Source: Macromonas nakdongensis
GTDB taxonomy: Bacteria > Pseudomonadota > Gammaproteobacteria > Burkholderiales > Burkholderiaceae_C
Direction: 5' to 3'
Length of the DNA stretch: 59,767 bases
Assembly: GCF_002837145.1 (NCBI RefSeq)
Contig: NZ_NWMV01000057.1
Coordinates: 1 to 59,767 of the forward strand
The notes beneath the pieces are model-generated. The model searched no databases. It was not told the origin of the DNA and saw only the letters and a program-made list of their open reading frames with translations. Shown here piece after piece: positions 8,147 through 19,107 of this stretch (position 1 is its first letter; each line of letters opens with the position of its first letter). Both the position numbers and the translations under genes were made by a program.

Positions 8147-11100
8147 GTGAACTTCCGAGTCCTTGCCGTAGAGCCCCCGCCCGCCGTGGCCGCCCACCAT
8201 CTGTCTTGCCAGCGTGTGTTTGGGCGGCCGGTGCAACTGTGCGTGGTTCACCACCCGGACGAGGCATTGGCCCACGCCTGCGAGGCCGGGCACGACCTGC
8301 TGCTGGTGGACGGCCACTGGACGTTGGACCAGTTGCTGGCCCTGCTGCCCCAGCACACCGAAGCCCTGGCCCTGCTGATGCTGCCCGAGGGCGAGCGCGA
8401 CAAGGCCCAGCGCGCCAAGTCCGCCGGTTACGCCGACCACCTGGTGCAGGACCGCCACGGCGGCTGGCTGGAGCGCTTGCCGCAGTCCATCGAGGACGCG
8501 GTGAAGCGGGTGCGCCTGCAGCGCAGCCTGCACCAGGAAACGCGGGTGCGCCAGCAGCGGCGCGAGGCCCAGCGCATGGCCCTGCAGCAGTCGGAACTGC
8601 TGCGGCGGCGCCAGGAGCGCCTGCTCAAGGCCCTGGCCACGGCCCAGTCGCGCTTCATCGCCAGCGCCACGCCGCGCCAGGTGCTGGCGGGCCTGCTCAA
8701 TGAACTGCTGCGCGTGACCGACAGCGAGCACGGCTTCGTGGCCGAGGTCTACGACCGGGAAGGTGCGCAGCCCCATTTGAAGCTGCAGGCCCTGGCCGAC
8801 CGCAGCGACCGTGGCCTGTCCAAGGCCGAACGGGCCTTGGGCCGGACCCTGGCGCAGGCCATGGACAACCCCTCCAGCCTGATCGGTGCGGTGGTGCGCA
8901 CCGCCCGCCCGGTGCTGGCCAACGACCCGATGCAGGACGAGCGCCGCTCCCCCCGTGGCCTGCCCGAGGGCCACCGCCGACTCGACAGTTACCTGGGCCT
9001 GCCCGTGGTGCTGGACGGCCGGGTGGTGGGTGTGGTCGGTCTGGCCAACAAGCCCGGCGGATACGCCATGGACGACGCCGAGCAGCTCGCTCCCGTGCTG
9101 ACCGCGCTGGCGCACATGGCGGCGGCCTGGCGTGCACAGGCCGCCCGCGCCAAGGCCGAACGCTCGCTGCAGCTCACCCTGTCGCACATCAACCAGGGGC
9201 TGCTCTGCGTCAACCGGCACGGCCAGGTGGACTTCTGCAACGACCGCGTGGAGATCCTGCTGGGCCTGCCAGCGGGTACCCTGGCTGGGCAACCGCACAT
9301 CCGCGCGCTGGAAACCCACGGGGCCTTGCTCGGCCCCGACGCGCCCGGTACCTTCTGGCTCAAGACGGCGGCCCAGCGCACCATCGAAATCCAGGTGCAG
9401 GTGGTGGCCGATGGCGCCAGCGTGCGCACCTACACCGACGTGACGGATTACATCCGGGTGCAGCAGGCGCTGCAGGCCGGGGAGCAGACCCACCGCGAGA
9501 TGGCCGACCAGCTCAAGACCATCCTGGAGGCGATCCCCGACCTGCTCTACGAATTCGACGCGAAGGGCCGTTACCTCTACATCGGCAAAGGTCAGCCGGA
9601 GCTGCTGACCGCGCCGCCCGATACCCTGGCCCAAGCCACTTACCACGACGTGCTGCCGCCCGAGGCCGCTGCCGAGATCGACGCTGCCATGGCTGAGGCC
9701 TCGATCTGCGGCGCCTCGCTCGGCCACCAGTACCGGCTGGAGCTGCCCGACGGTGTCCACTGGTACGAACTGTCGATGACGCGGCGCGAGCCCCAGCCCG
9801 GCCAGCCGCCGCGCTTCGTCATGCTGGCGCGCGACATCACCCAGCGCCGCCTGATCGACGAGCGCATCCAGCACCTGGCCTTCCACGACGCACTGACCAA
9901 CCTGCCCAACCGCCGGCTGGTGCAGGACCGGCTGGCCAAGGCCCTGAAAGCCGCCAAGCGGCAGCAGCAGCACGGGGCGCTGCTGTTCATCGACCTCGAC
10001 AACTTCAAGGACCTGAACGACACGCAGGGCCACGACCAGGGCGACGAACTGCTGCAGCTGGTGGCGGTGCGGCTGCGCGGCTGCGTGCGCGACGTGGACA
10101 CCGTCGCGCGCTTGGGCGGCGACGAATTCCTGGTGATGATCGAGGGCCTGAGCAGCGATGTCGCCGCCGCGGCCGGCGAGGCCGACAAAGTGGCGCGCAA
10201 GGTCCTGACCACCCTGCGCCAGCCCTACGACCTGTCGAGCTGCGGGCACAGCAGCACGCCCAGCATCGGGGTGGCGCTGTTCGGACAGCCGCAGGACACG
10301 GTGGAGGACCTGCTCAAGCGCGCCGACCTGGCCATGTACCGCGCCAAGATCGACGGCCGCAACACCATCAGCTTCTTCGACCCCGAGATGCAGGCCAGTG
10401 CCCTGCGCCGCGCCGCGCTGGAGGCCGACCTGCGCACCGCCTTGCGCGAAGAACAGTGGCGCCTGTACTTCCAGCCGGTGGTGGACGCCTTGGGTCATGT
10501 GCTGGGCGCCGAAGCCCTGGTGCGCTGGGAACACCCCGAGCGCGGCATGGTGCCGCCCGGCGCCTTCATCCCGTTGGCCGAGCAGAGCGGCATGATCCTG
10601 CCACTGGGCCAGTGGGTGCTGCGTCGCGCCTGCGAATGCCTGGCCGACTGGGCGCGGGACCCGCAGCTGCGTCACTGGACGCTGTCGGTCAACGTCAGCA
10701 CCCGCGAATTCCGCGAGGCCGGTTTCGTGGACCAGGTCAAGGCCGAGGTGCGGCGCGCCGGCGCCCAGCCCCACCGCCTCAAGCTGGAGGTGACCGAGAG
10801 CATGTTCATGCACGACGCCGAGGACACCGCGGCCAAGATGGCGGCGCTGCGCGAGTTCGGCATCCGGTTTGCGCTGGACGACTTCGGCACCGGCTACTCG
10901 TCGCTGAGCTACCTCAAGCGCCTGCCGCTGGACGAGATCAAGATCGACCAGTCCTTTGTGCGCGACGTGTTGGACGACGAGGACGACGCCGCCATCGTGC
11001 GCGCCATCCTGACCTTGGCGCAGACGCTCGGCCTGTCGGTGGTGGCCGAGGGGGTGGAGCTGCCCGAGCAACACGACTTCCTGGCCGGGCACGGTTGCCG

Positions 11101-11200
11101 CGCCTTCCAGGGCTACCTGTTCGGGCGGCCGGCCTGCGTCAGCGAGGCCCCGGCCTACGCCCGCAGCCGGCCGGTGTCGCGCGCCGTCATCGGGGTGTGA
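8147..11200 (+). CDS. Receiver-like/GAF/PAS/GGDEF/EAL bifunctional c-di-GMP protein
   Basis: The 1017-residue soluble signalling protein has no membrane helices. Order: a degenerate receiver-like domain (~1-120) with no clear phosphoacceptor, a coiled linker (~125-165), GAF (~165-330), two PAS-like domains (~335-440, ~445-570), GGDEF (ARLGGDEFLVM, ~656) and EAL (AEALVRWEHPERG, ~788). The GGDEF has the RxxD inhibitory site (RDVD five residues before it), and all recognisable EAL residues are present (EAL, DDFGTGYSS, LDEIKIDQSF). Both activities are plausible, switched by the sensory domains. The start is GTG 8147, chosen because TAG 8141-8143 closes the frame just upstream; the Shine-Dalgarno is weak. 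The 3' end overlaps the next gene, on the other strand, by 14 bases. Confidence 0.9.
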   Translation: MNFRVLAVEPPPAVAAHHLSCQRVFGRPVQLCVVHHPDEALAHACEAGHDLLLVDGHWTLDQLLALLPQHTEALALLMLPEGERDKAQRAKSAGYADHLVQDRHGGWLERLPQSIEDAVKRVRLQRSLHQETRVRQQRREAQRMALQQSELLRRRQERLLKALATAQSRFIASATPRQVLAGLLNELLRVTDSEHGFVAEVYDREGAQPHLKLQALADRSDRGLSKAERALGRTLAQAMDNPSSLIGAVVRTARPVLANDPMQDERRSPRGLPEGHRRLDSYLGLPVVLDGRVVGVVGLANKPGGYAMDDAEQLAPVLTALAHMAAAWRAQAARAKAERSLQLTLSHINQGLLCVNRHGQVDFCNDRVEILLGLPAGTLAGQPHIRALETHGALLGPDAPGTFWLKTAAQRTIEIQVQVVADGASVRTYTDVTDYIRVQQALQAGEQTHREMADQLKTILEAIPDLLYEFDAKGRYLYIGKGQPELLTAPPDTLAQATYHDVLPPEAAAEIDAAMAEASICGASLGHQYRLELPDGVHWYELSMTRREPQPGQPPRFVMLARDITQRRLIDERIQHLAFHDALTNLPNRRLVQDRLAKALKAAKRQQQHGALLFIDLDNFKDLNDTQGHDQGDELLQLVAVRLRGCVRDVDTVARLGGDEFLVMIEGLSSDVAAAAGEADKVARKVLTTLRQPYDLSSCGHSSTPSIGVALFGQPQDTVEDLLKRADLAMYRAKIDGRNTISFFDPEMQASALRRAALEADLRTALREEQWRLYFQPVVDALGHVLGAEALVRWEHPERGMVPPGAFIPLAEQSGMILPLGQWVLRRACECLADWARDPQLRHWTLSVNVSTREFREAGFVDQVKAEVRRAGAQPHRLKLEVTESMFMHDAEDTAAKMAALREFGIRFALDDFGTGYSSLSYLKRLPLDEIKIDQSFVRDVLDDEDDAAIVRAILTLAQTLGLSVVAEGVELPEQHDFLAGHGCRAFQGYLFGRPACVSEAPAYARSRPVSRAVIGV

Positions 11201-11432
11201 GGGCCGCCGCGTCCAGCGCCGCCTGGGCGTCTTCCAGCCAGAAGGTCAGGGCGGCGTAATAGCCTTCCCAGACACAGCCGTTGCAGCCCCGGCCGCAACA
11301 GGTGGTGGGCTCGGGCGGTGGCGCACGCAGCGGCACGCCGGCCTGGGCCAGGGCGGCCTGGACCGCGGCGATGCGCTGGCGCGCGTCCGGCAGGGTGCTG
11401 GGGGTGAAGGCGGGTGGGGTGGACAAGGGCAC
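11187..11432 (-). CDS. Small Cys-rich oxidoreductase-like protein
   Basis: The 81-residue protein carries PPEPTTCCGRGCNGCVWEGY near residues 39-58. This is the hallmark of the oxidoreductase-like N-terminal family (PF09791 type; P-x-P-x2-CCG-x-GC-x2-CVW-x2-Y). Four closely spaced cysteines suggest a metal or Fe-S site or redox role; the biochemical function of the family is not established to my knowledge. GTG 11432 is the likely start because it falls in the short gap after the xdhB stop; farther upstream the frame would run into xdhB. It is downstream of xdhAB on the same strand (40-base gap) and could be its last cistron. Confidence 0.7.
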   Translation of the reverse strand: MPLSTPPAFTPSTLPDARQRIAAVQAALAQAGVPLRAPPPEPTTCCGRGCNGCVWEGYYAALTFWLEDAQAALDAAALTPR

Positions 11433-11472
11433 GGACCCGACTGTAACCGCAGGGCCGCGCCGCCCGCGGCGT

Positions 11473-13847
11473 TCAGGGCGTGGGGCCGGGCGGGCCGTCG
11501 GTCGACACCGCCCACAACACCCGTTCCGGCGTGGCCGGTGCGTCCAGGCGCACCGGGGCACCGTCGCCGCGCGCCTGTGCCACCGCGTCGCGGATGGCCT
11601 CCCACACGCTGATGCCCAGCATGAACGGCGGCTCGCCCACGGCCTTGCTGCCGAACACGTTGTCTTCGCGGTTGGGTTCGGGCCACAGGTCCACCCGCAG
11701 GTGCGCGGGCACGTCGCCGGTGGTGGGGATTTTGTAGGTGCTGGGCGCGTGGGTGGCCAGCTGGCCGTCGGCCTTCCACACCAGTTCCTCGGTGGTCAGC
11801 CAGCCCATGCCCTGCACAAAACCGCCTTCGATCTGCCCGATGTCGATCGCCGGGTTGATGCTGTGGCCCACGTCGTGCAGGATGTCCACCGCCAGCACCC
11901 GGGTTTCGCCGGTGAGGGTGTCGATGGCGACTTCTGTGCAGGCCGCGCCGTAGGCGAAGTAGTAGAAGGGCCGGCCGGTGAGGGTGGTCTTGTCGTAGTG
12001 GATTTTCGGGGTGCGGTAAAAACCGTCGCTCCAGAGCTGGATGCGGTTGGCGTAGGCCATGCCCACCACCTCGGCGAAGGGGCGGGTGGCCTGGGGCGTG
12101 CACACCTGGCCGGCGTCAAATTCCACCTCGCCGGCGCCGCAGCCGTCCAACCCGCAGACGAAGGCCGCCAGGTTCTGGCGCACGTTGCGCGCCGCGAACT
12201 GGGCCGCGCGGCCGTTCAGGTCGGTGCCGCTGGAGGCGGCGGTGGCGCTGGCGTTGGGCACGCGGGCGGTGTCGCTGGCGCTCACCAGCACCCGCTCGAA
12301 GGGCACACCCAGCTCGTCGGCCACCACCTGCGCCACCTTGGTGTGCAGGCCCTGGCCCATCTCGGTGCCGCCGTGGTTCACCAGCACGCTGCCGTCGGTG
12401 TAGACGTGCACCAGCGCGCCGGCCTGGTTGAACAGCGTGGCGGTGAAGCTGATGCCGAACTTCACCGGCGTCAGTGCCAGCCCGCGCTTGACCACCGGGC
12501 TGCCGGCGTTCCAGTCGGCGATGGCGGCGCGGCGCGCGGCGTAGCGGCTGGTGTCGGCCAGTTGCGTCATCAGGGGTTCGAGGATGTTGTCCTCCACCCG
12601 CATCTGGTAGTGGGTGGTGTCGCGCCGGCCGCTGGCGGTCAGGCCCGGGGCGGCGGGGGCGTCGCTGTACAGGTTGCGCAGCCGCACCGCCAGCGGGTCC
12701 AGTCCCAGGTGGCGGGCGATGTCGCCCAGGATGGTCTCGATGGCGATGACGCCTTGCGGCCCGCCGAAGCCGCGGAAGGCGGTGAAGCTCTGCAGATTCG
12801 TCCGGCAGCGGAAGCTGTGGATGGCCACGTGCTCCAGGAAGTAGGCGTTGTCGCTGTGGAAGATGGCGCGGTCCGCCACCGGGCCGGACAGGTCGGCGCT
12901 GAAGCCGCAGTTGGCCAGCAGCGTCAGGTCCAGCCCGTGCAGGCGGCCGGTGTCGTCAAAGCCCACTGTGTAGTCGTAGGCAAAGGGGTGGCGCTTGCCG
13001 GTGACGAGGAAGTCGTCGTCGCGGTCCAGCCGCAGCTTGACCGGGCAGCCGGCCTTGAGCGCGGCCACCGCGGCCCACACCGCCAGGTGGCCGGCCTGGG
13101 TTTCCTTGCCGCCGAAGCCGCCACCCATGCGCCGGCACTCCACCCGCACGCGGTGCTGGGGCAGGCCCAGGGCGTGGGCGACCCAGTGCTGGATTTCGCC
13201 GGGGTGCTGGGTGCTGCTGTGGATCACCCACTGTTGCTGCTCGTGTGGCACGGCGTAGGCGATCTGGCCTTCCAGGTAAAAGTGTTCCTGACCGCCCACT
13301 TCGAACGCACCGCTCAGGGTGTGCGGGGCCTGTGCCAGGGCGCTGGCGGCGTCGCCGCGCCTGACGTGCACCGGCGGCAGCACGTAGCTCTGGCGGGCGT
13401 GGGCCTCGCGTGGGGTCAGCACCGCGGGCAGGGTTTCGATGTCGAGCTGGACCTGGCGCGCGGCGCGGCGTGCGGCCATCGCATCGTCGGCCAGCACCAG
13501 ACCGATCACCTGGCCCACGTGCTGCACCGTGTCGTGGGCGAACACGGGTTCGTCGTGGGCGAAGGCGGCCAGGGTCCGGTCGCCGGGGATGTCGGCGGCC
13601 AGCACCACGTGGTGCACGCCGGGCAGTGCCAAGGCGGCGCGGGCGTCCACCCCGCGCAGCCGGCCGTGCGCCACCGGCGAGAGGATGGGGGCGGCGTGCA
13701 GCGTGCCCTGCAACTCGGGTATGTCGTCGATGTAAGTGGCCGCGCCCAGGATTTGCGCGCGGGCGCTGTCGTGCGGGTGCGACTGGCCGCAGGCCCTGGC
13801 CTGCGTGTCGGGGTTGGGGTTGGGGTTGGGGGCGCGGGTGGCGGCGT

Positions 13848-13851
<4 letters not shown>
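11473..13851 (-). CDS. xdhB: Xanthine dehydrogenase, molybdenum-binding subunit
   Basis: The 792-residue large subunit of the two-subunit bacterial xanthine dehydrogenase oxidises hypoxanthine to xanthine and xanthine to urate with the molybdopterin cofactor. Visible: the entry into the first domain (ARAQILGAATYIDDIPELQG), GGGFGGKETQ (Moco contact), FRGFGGPQG, QGLHTKVAQV and KAVGEPPFMLGIS with the catalytic Glu near the C-terminus. The ATG (13849-13851) overlaps the xdhA stop in an ATGA junction, so translation is coupled. The N-terminus has a Pro-Asn repeat (PNPNPNPD), encoded by a G-tract repeat on the other strand, before the conserved domain. No xdhC chaperone gene is in the window. Confidence 0.95.
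13810..13832 (+). repeat. G-quadruplex-type (GGGGTT)n tract inside xdhB start
   Basis: On the + strand four G-runs of 4, 4, 4 and 5 bases are separated by TT: (GGGGTT)3 then GGGGG. It encodes, on the other strand, the PNPNPNP repeat in the first residues of XdhB, so the G-rich strand is the template for xdhB. The pattern satisfies the standard G3+N1-7 quadruplex rule with very short loops. It may affect replication, stability or translation start, or simply be codon repeat slippage. Confidence 0.7.
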
Positions 13852-15431
<1,580 letters not shown>

Positions 15432-15463
15432 GCGCGAAGGGTAGGGGCTGCGGCGGCCTGCAA

Positions 15464-15481
15464 CATATGTGCCATGGTATG
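15464..15481. promoter_or_regulatory. Candidate LysR operator between xdhA and its divergent regulator
   Basis: The dyad CATA-N10-TATG (15464-15467/15478-15481) lies in the 70-base divergent gap between xdhA and the LysR gene, about 20 bases before the LysR start. Position and symmetry fit a LysR-type recognition site; the sequence is not a perfect T-N11-A box. Confidence 0.4.
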
Positions 15482-15501
15482 CGCTCCATGCAAGGCGGGG
15501 T

Positions 15502-16527
15502 ATGAAAGATCAGACGCTTTTCGACAAGATAGACCTTCATCTCATTCGGGTCTTGCACACCGTGCTCACTGAACGCAACGTTTCCCGCACCGCCCTGCGC
15601 CTGGGCATGCACCAGCCGGCGGTCAGCGCCGCCCTGCGCCGTCTGCGCGAGCTCGCCGGCGACCCCTTGCTGGTGCGCTCCGGCCCGGGCATGGTGCCCA
15701 CCCCTGCCGGGCTGCGCATGATCGAGCCGGCCGGCCACATCCTGCGTTCGGCCGAGGTGATGTTTTCCGACGCGCGCCGTTTCGACCCCGCCACCGCCCG
15801 CCACACCTTCACCCTGGCCGCCAGCGACTACCTCGACCCCTTCTTCCTGCCGCAACTGGTCACCCACCTCAAGACCCAGGCGCCGCTGTGCCCGATCGAG
15901 ATCCAGCCGCTGTCGGGCGAGTCCGACTACCACCGCCGGCTGGCCCAGGGCGAGGTGGACGTGGTGATTGGCAACTGGGCCCAGCCCTCGGGCGACCTGC
16001 ACTTGGGCCGCTTGTTCGGTGACGAGGTGGTGTGCCTGGTCTCGAAAAACCACCCCGCGGTGCGCCGCGGCTGGAGCGTGGACGAATGGCTGCAGGCCGA
16101 GCACATCGCGCCCACGCCGACCCACCCGGGCGCGCGCGGCGTGATCGACGACCACCTGGCCAGCCAGGGCCTGACGCGCCAGATCACCGCCCGCTGCCCG
16201 CATTTCAGCCTGATCCCGGCCATGGTGGCATCCAGCTTGCTTGTGCTGACCACCGGTCGCCATTTCTGCGAGCGGTTCGTGGAGACCCTGCCCGTGGACA
16301 TCCTGCCCTGCCCGGTGCCCTTCCCGCGCCTGATGTACTACCAGCTCTGGCACGGGCGCACCCACACCTCGCCGGCGGCGCAGTGGTTGCGCGACAGCGT
16401 GCGCACCGTGGCCGCGGCCCTGCGCCACGACGACCACGCTGGCGCCGAAGCCCCCATCCCGGTCCCGGCCGCCACCCGGTCCCGCGCGCGCCCGGCCCGG
16501 CGCAGCCCCAACCCGTCCGCCGCATGA
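15502..16527 (+). CDS. LysR-family regulator of the purine block
   Basis: The 341-residue LTTR has an N-terminal winged helix-turn-helix (residues ~8-65: LHLIRVLHTVLTERNVSRTA, then HQPAVSAALRRLREL) and a periplasmic-binding-protein-like effector domain (~95-300). It is divergent from xdhAB, and its last codon overlaps the start of the ABC transporter ATPase gene (ATGA at 16524-16527). It therefore sits between and physically links purine oxidation and nucleoside uptake. A Pro/Ala/Arg-rich tail of about 35 residues (after RHDDHAGAEAP) is low-complexity. ATG 15502 gives the standard N-terminus. The effector is inferred, not visible. Confidence 0.9.
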   Translation: MKDQTLFDKIDLHLIRVLHTVLTERNVSRTALRLGMHQPAVSAALRRLRELAGDPLLVRSGPGMVPTPAGLRMIEPAGHILRSAEVMFSDARRFDPATARHTFTLAASDYLDPFFLPQLVTHLKTQAPLCPIEIQPLSGESDYHRRLAQGEVDVVIGNWAQPSGDLHLGRLFGDEVVCLVSKNHPAVRRGWSVDEWLQAEHIAPTPTHPGARGVIDDHLASQGLTRQITARCPHFSLIPAMVASSLLVLTTGRHFCERFVETLPVDILPCPVPFPRLMYYQLWHGRTHTSPAAQWLRDSVRTVAAALRHDDHAGAEAPIPVPAATRSRARPARRSPNPSAA

Positions 16528-18062
16528 GCCATCCCCCCCGCCTGCAACTGACGCAGATCACCAAACGCTACCCCGGCGTGGTCGCCAACGACAACGTCTC
16601 GCTGACGGTGGCGCCCGGCACCGTGCACGCCGTGCTGGGCGAGAACGGCGCGGGCAAGTCCACGCTGATGAAGATCATCTACGGCGCGGTCAAGCCCGAC
16701 GACGGCGCCCTGCTGTTCAACGGCAAGCCGGTGCACATCCGCAACCCGCAGGAGGCGCGGGCGCTGGGCATCAGCATGGTGTTCCAGCACTTCAGCCTGT
16801 TCGACACCCTCACCGTGGCCGAAAACGTCTGGCTGGGGTTGGACAAATCTCTCAGCCTGCAGGAGGTGAGCGAGAGCATCAGCCTCAAGGCCAAGGCCTA
16901 CGGTCTGGACGTGGACCCGAACCGCCCGGTGCACAGCCTGAGCGTGGGCGAGATGCAGCGGGTCGAAATCATCCGTGCGCTGCTGACCAGCCCGCAGTTG
17001 CTGATTCTGGACGAGCCCACCTCGGTGCTGACGCCGCAGGCGGTGGACAAGCTCTTCGTGGTGCTGCGGCAGCTGGCCGACGAGGGCTGCAGCATCCTTT
17101 ACATCAGCCACAAGCTGCACGAGATCCGCGCCCTGTGCCAGGCCTGCACCGTGATGCGCGGCGGCCGGGTGACCGGCGAATGCGACCCGCGGCAGGAGTC
17201 CAACGCCTCGCTCAGCCGGTTGATGATCGGGGCCGAGCCCCCGGCGCTGCAGGCCCGGGCCTGCGCACCGGGTGCCACGGTGCTCGACGTGCGCGGACTG
17301 GACTTGCCCAGCGCCGACCCCTTTGGCACCGCGCTGCAGGGCATCGACCTGCAGGTCAAGGCCGGCGAGGTGGTGGGCATTGCCGGCGTCTCGGGCAACG
17401 GCCAGGGCGAACTGCTCTACGCCCTGTCGGGCGAGAACCCGCGTTCGCCGGCGGGCAGCATCTGTCTGGACGGGCAGGATGTGTCGCGCATGGCGCCGGG
17501 GCGTCGCCGCAAGCTGGGTCTGCATTTCGTGCCCGAAGAACGCCTGGGCCGCGGCGCCGTGCCCACGCTCAGCCTGGCGCAGAACCTGTTGCTGTCGCGT
17601 CGCGACGCCATCGGTCCGCTGGGTTGGCTCAAGCTGGGCGCGCTCCAGCAGCAGGCGCGCGACATCATCGCCCGCTACCAGGTCAAGGCCAACGGGCCCG
17701 ACGCGGCGGCCAAGTCGCTGTCGGGCGGCAATTTGCAGAAGTTCATCGTGGGCCGCGAAATCGAGGCCCAGCCCAAGCTGCTCATCGTCAGCCAGCCCAC
17801 CTGGGGCGTGGACGTGGGTGCGGCGGCGCAGATCCGCGGCGAGATTCTGGCCCTGCGCGACGCCGGTTGCGCGGTGCTGGTGGTGAGTGAGGAGTTGGAC
17901 GAATTGTTTGAAATCAGCGACCGCCTGCACGTGATCGCCAAGGGCCGGCTGTCGCCGCCGGTGATGCGGGCGCAGGCCACGGTGGAGCGCATCGGCGAAT
18001 GGATGTCGGGCCTGTGGCAGGTGCCGGAACGCCGCGAGGAGGGCGCCCATGCTCAAGCTTGA
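16524..18062 (+). CDS. Nucleoside/BMP-family ABC transporter, tandem ATPase
   Basis: The 512-residue protein has two ABC domains. The first has Walker A GENGAGKST (~39-47), signature LSVGEMQRVEI and Walker B LLILDEPTSVL. The second has a degenerate Walker A (VSGNGQGEL) and signature LSGGNLQKFIVGRE, as usual in the YufO/NupO and RbsA-like families. It powers uptake through the two permeases that follow. Start ATG 16524 overlaps the LysR stop; the 3' end overlaps the first permease by 14 bases, so the genes are tightly coupled. The BMP-type binding protein and the neighbouring adenine deaminase and xdhAB point to purine nucleosides or bases as substrate. Confidence 0.92.
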   Translation: MSHPPRLQLTQITKRYPGVVANDNVSLTVAPGTVHAVLGENGAGKSTLMKIIYGAVKPDDGALLFNGKPVHIRNPQEARALGISMVFQHFSLFDTLTVAENVWLGLDKSLSLQEVSESISLKAKAYGLDVDPNRPVHSLSVGEMQRVEIIRALLTSPQLLILDEPTSVLTPQAVDKLFVVLRQLADEGCSILYISHKLHEIRALCQACTVMRGGRVTGECDPRQESNASLSRLMIGAEPPALQARACAPGATVLDVRGLDLPSADPFGTALQGIDLQVKAGEVVGIAGVSGNGQGELLYALSGENPRSPAGSICLDGQDVSRMAPGRRRKLGLHFVPEERLGRGAVPTLSLAQNLLLSRRDAIGPLGWLKLGALQQQARDIIARYQVKANGPDAAAKSLSGGNLQKFIVGREIEAQPKLLIVSQPTWGVDVGAAAQIRGEILALRDAGCAVLVVSEELDELFEISDRLHVIAKGRLSPPVMRAQATVERIGEWMSGLWQVPERREEGAHAQA

Positions 18063-19107
18063 AATGCGGCCCCAGCCCTCGACGCTGTGGGGCTACGCCT
18101 CGCCCGTGCTGGCGCTGGCGGTCACGGTGCTCATCGGCATCGGACTGTTCATGCTGCTGGGCAAGGACCCGGTGCGCGGCCTGCAGGTGTTTTTCGTGGA
18201 GCCGGTCAAGTCCTGGTACGCGGTGGGCGAGCTGATGGTCAAGGCCACGCCGCTGCTGCTCATCGGCCTGGGGCTGGCGGTGTGTTTCCGCTCCAACGTC
18301 TGGAACATCGGGGCCGAGGGGCAGTTCGTCATCGGCGCGGTGTTTGCCGGGGGCGTGGCGCTCATGGCCGACAAGAGCACCGGCCCCTGGATCGTCTGGG
18401 CGGTGCTGGCCGCGGGCGTGCTGGGTGGCATGGTGTGGGCGGCCGTCACGGCGCTGCTGCGCGACCGCTTCAACGCCAACGAGATCCTGGTCAGCCTGAT
18501 GCTGGTCTACGTGGCGGTGCAGATCCTCAATTACCTGGTCTACGGCCCCTGGAAGGACCCGATGGGTTTCAACTTCCCGCAGACCCAGACCTTCGAGAAG
18601 GTGGCCCAGGTGCCGCGCCTGTTCGAACGGTCGCGCGTCAACATCGGCCTGCTGTTGGCGCTGGCCGGCGTGGCCGGGGTCTGGCTTTACCTGTTCCGCA
18701 CCCACTCGGGCTTTGCCCAGCAGGTGGGCGGGCTGGCGCCGGCGGCGGCGCGCTACGCCGGGTTTTCCTCGCGCCGGGCCTTGTGGATCGCGCTGCTGTT
18801 TTCGGGCGCCATGGCCGGCCTGGCGGGGGCGCTGGAGGTGGCCGGGCCCATCGGCCAGCTCACGCCGCACGTGCCGGCGGGCTACGGTTTTGCCGCCATC
18901 ATCGTGGCGTTCGTGGGGCGGCTGCACCCGGTGGGCATGGTGTTTTCGGCGGTGCTCATGAGCATGTTCTACATCGGCGGTGAACTGGCGCAGTCCCGCC
19001 TGGGGCTGCCCAAGGCCATCACCGGCGTGTTCCAGGGGGTGCTGCTGTTCGCCCTGCTGGCCGCCGACACGCTCATCGCCTACCGCGTCAAATGGGGGAG
19101 CCGCTGA
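18049..19107 (+). CDS. Nucleoside ABC transporter permease (NupP/YufP-like)
   Basis: The 352-residue polytopic inner-membrane protein has about ten hydrophobic segments and the family motif VWNIGAEGQFVIGAVF (~84-99). A conserved block RFNANEILVSLMLVYVA follows, and a late segment GYGFAAIIVAFVGRLHP is typical of BPD_transp_2 permeases. It overlaps the ATPase gene by 14 bases and shares one base with the second permease (TGATG at 19105-19109). The N-terminal extension (MLKLEMRPQPS) is polar and cytoplasmic. Confidence 0.92.
   Translation: MLKLEMRPQPSTLWGYASPVLALAVTVLIGIGLFMLLGKDPVRGLQVFFVEPVKSWYAVGELMVKATPLLLIGLGLAVCFRSNVWNIGAEGQFVIGAVFAGGVALMADKSTGPWIVWAVLAAGVLGGMVWAAVTALLRDRFNANEILVSLMLVYVAVQILNYLVYGPWKDPMGFNFPQTQTFEKVAQVPRLFERSRVNIGLLLALAGVAGVWLYLFRTHSGFAQQVGGLAPAAARYAGFSSRRALWIALLFSGAMAGLAGALEVAGPIGQLTPHVPAGYGFAAIIVAFVGRLHPVGMVFSAVLMSMFYIGGELAQSRLGLPKAITGVFQGVLLFALLAADTLIAYRVKWGSR

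Noticed and set aside
13810-13832. Telomere repeat
   Set aside because: The GGGGTT repeat is internal to a coding gene and only about four units long; it is a coding Pro-Asn repeat.
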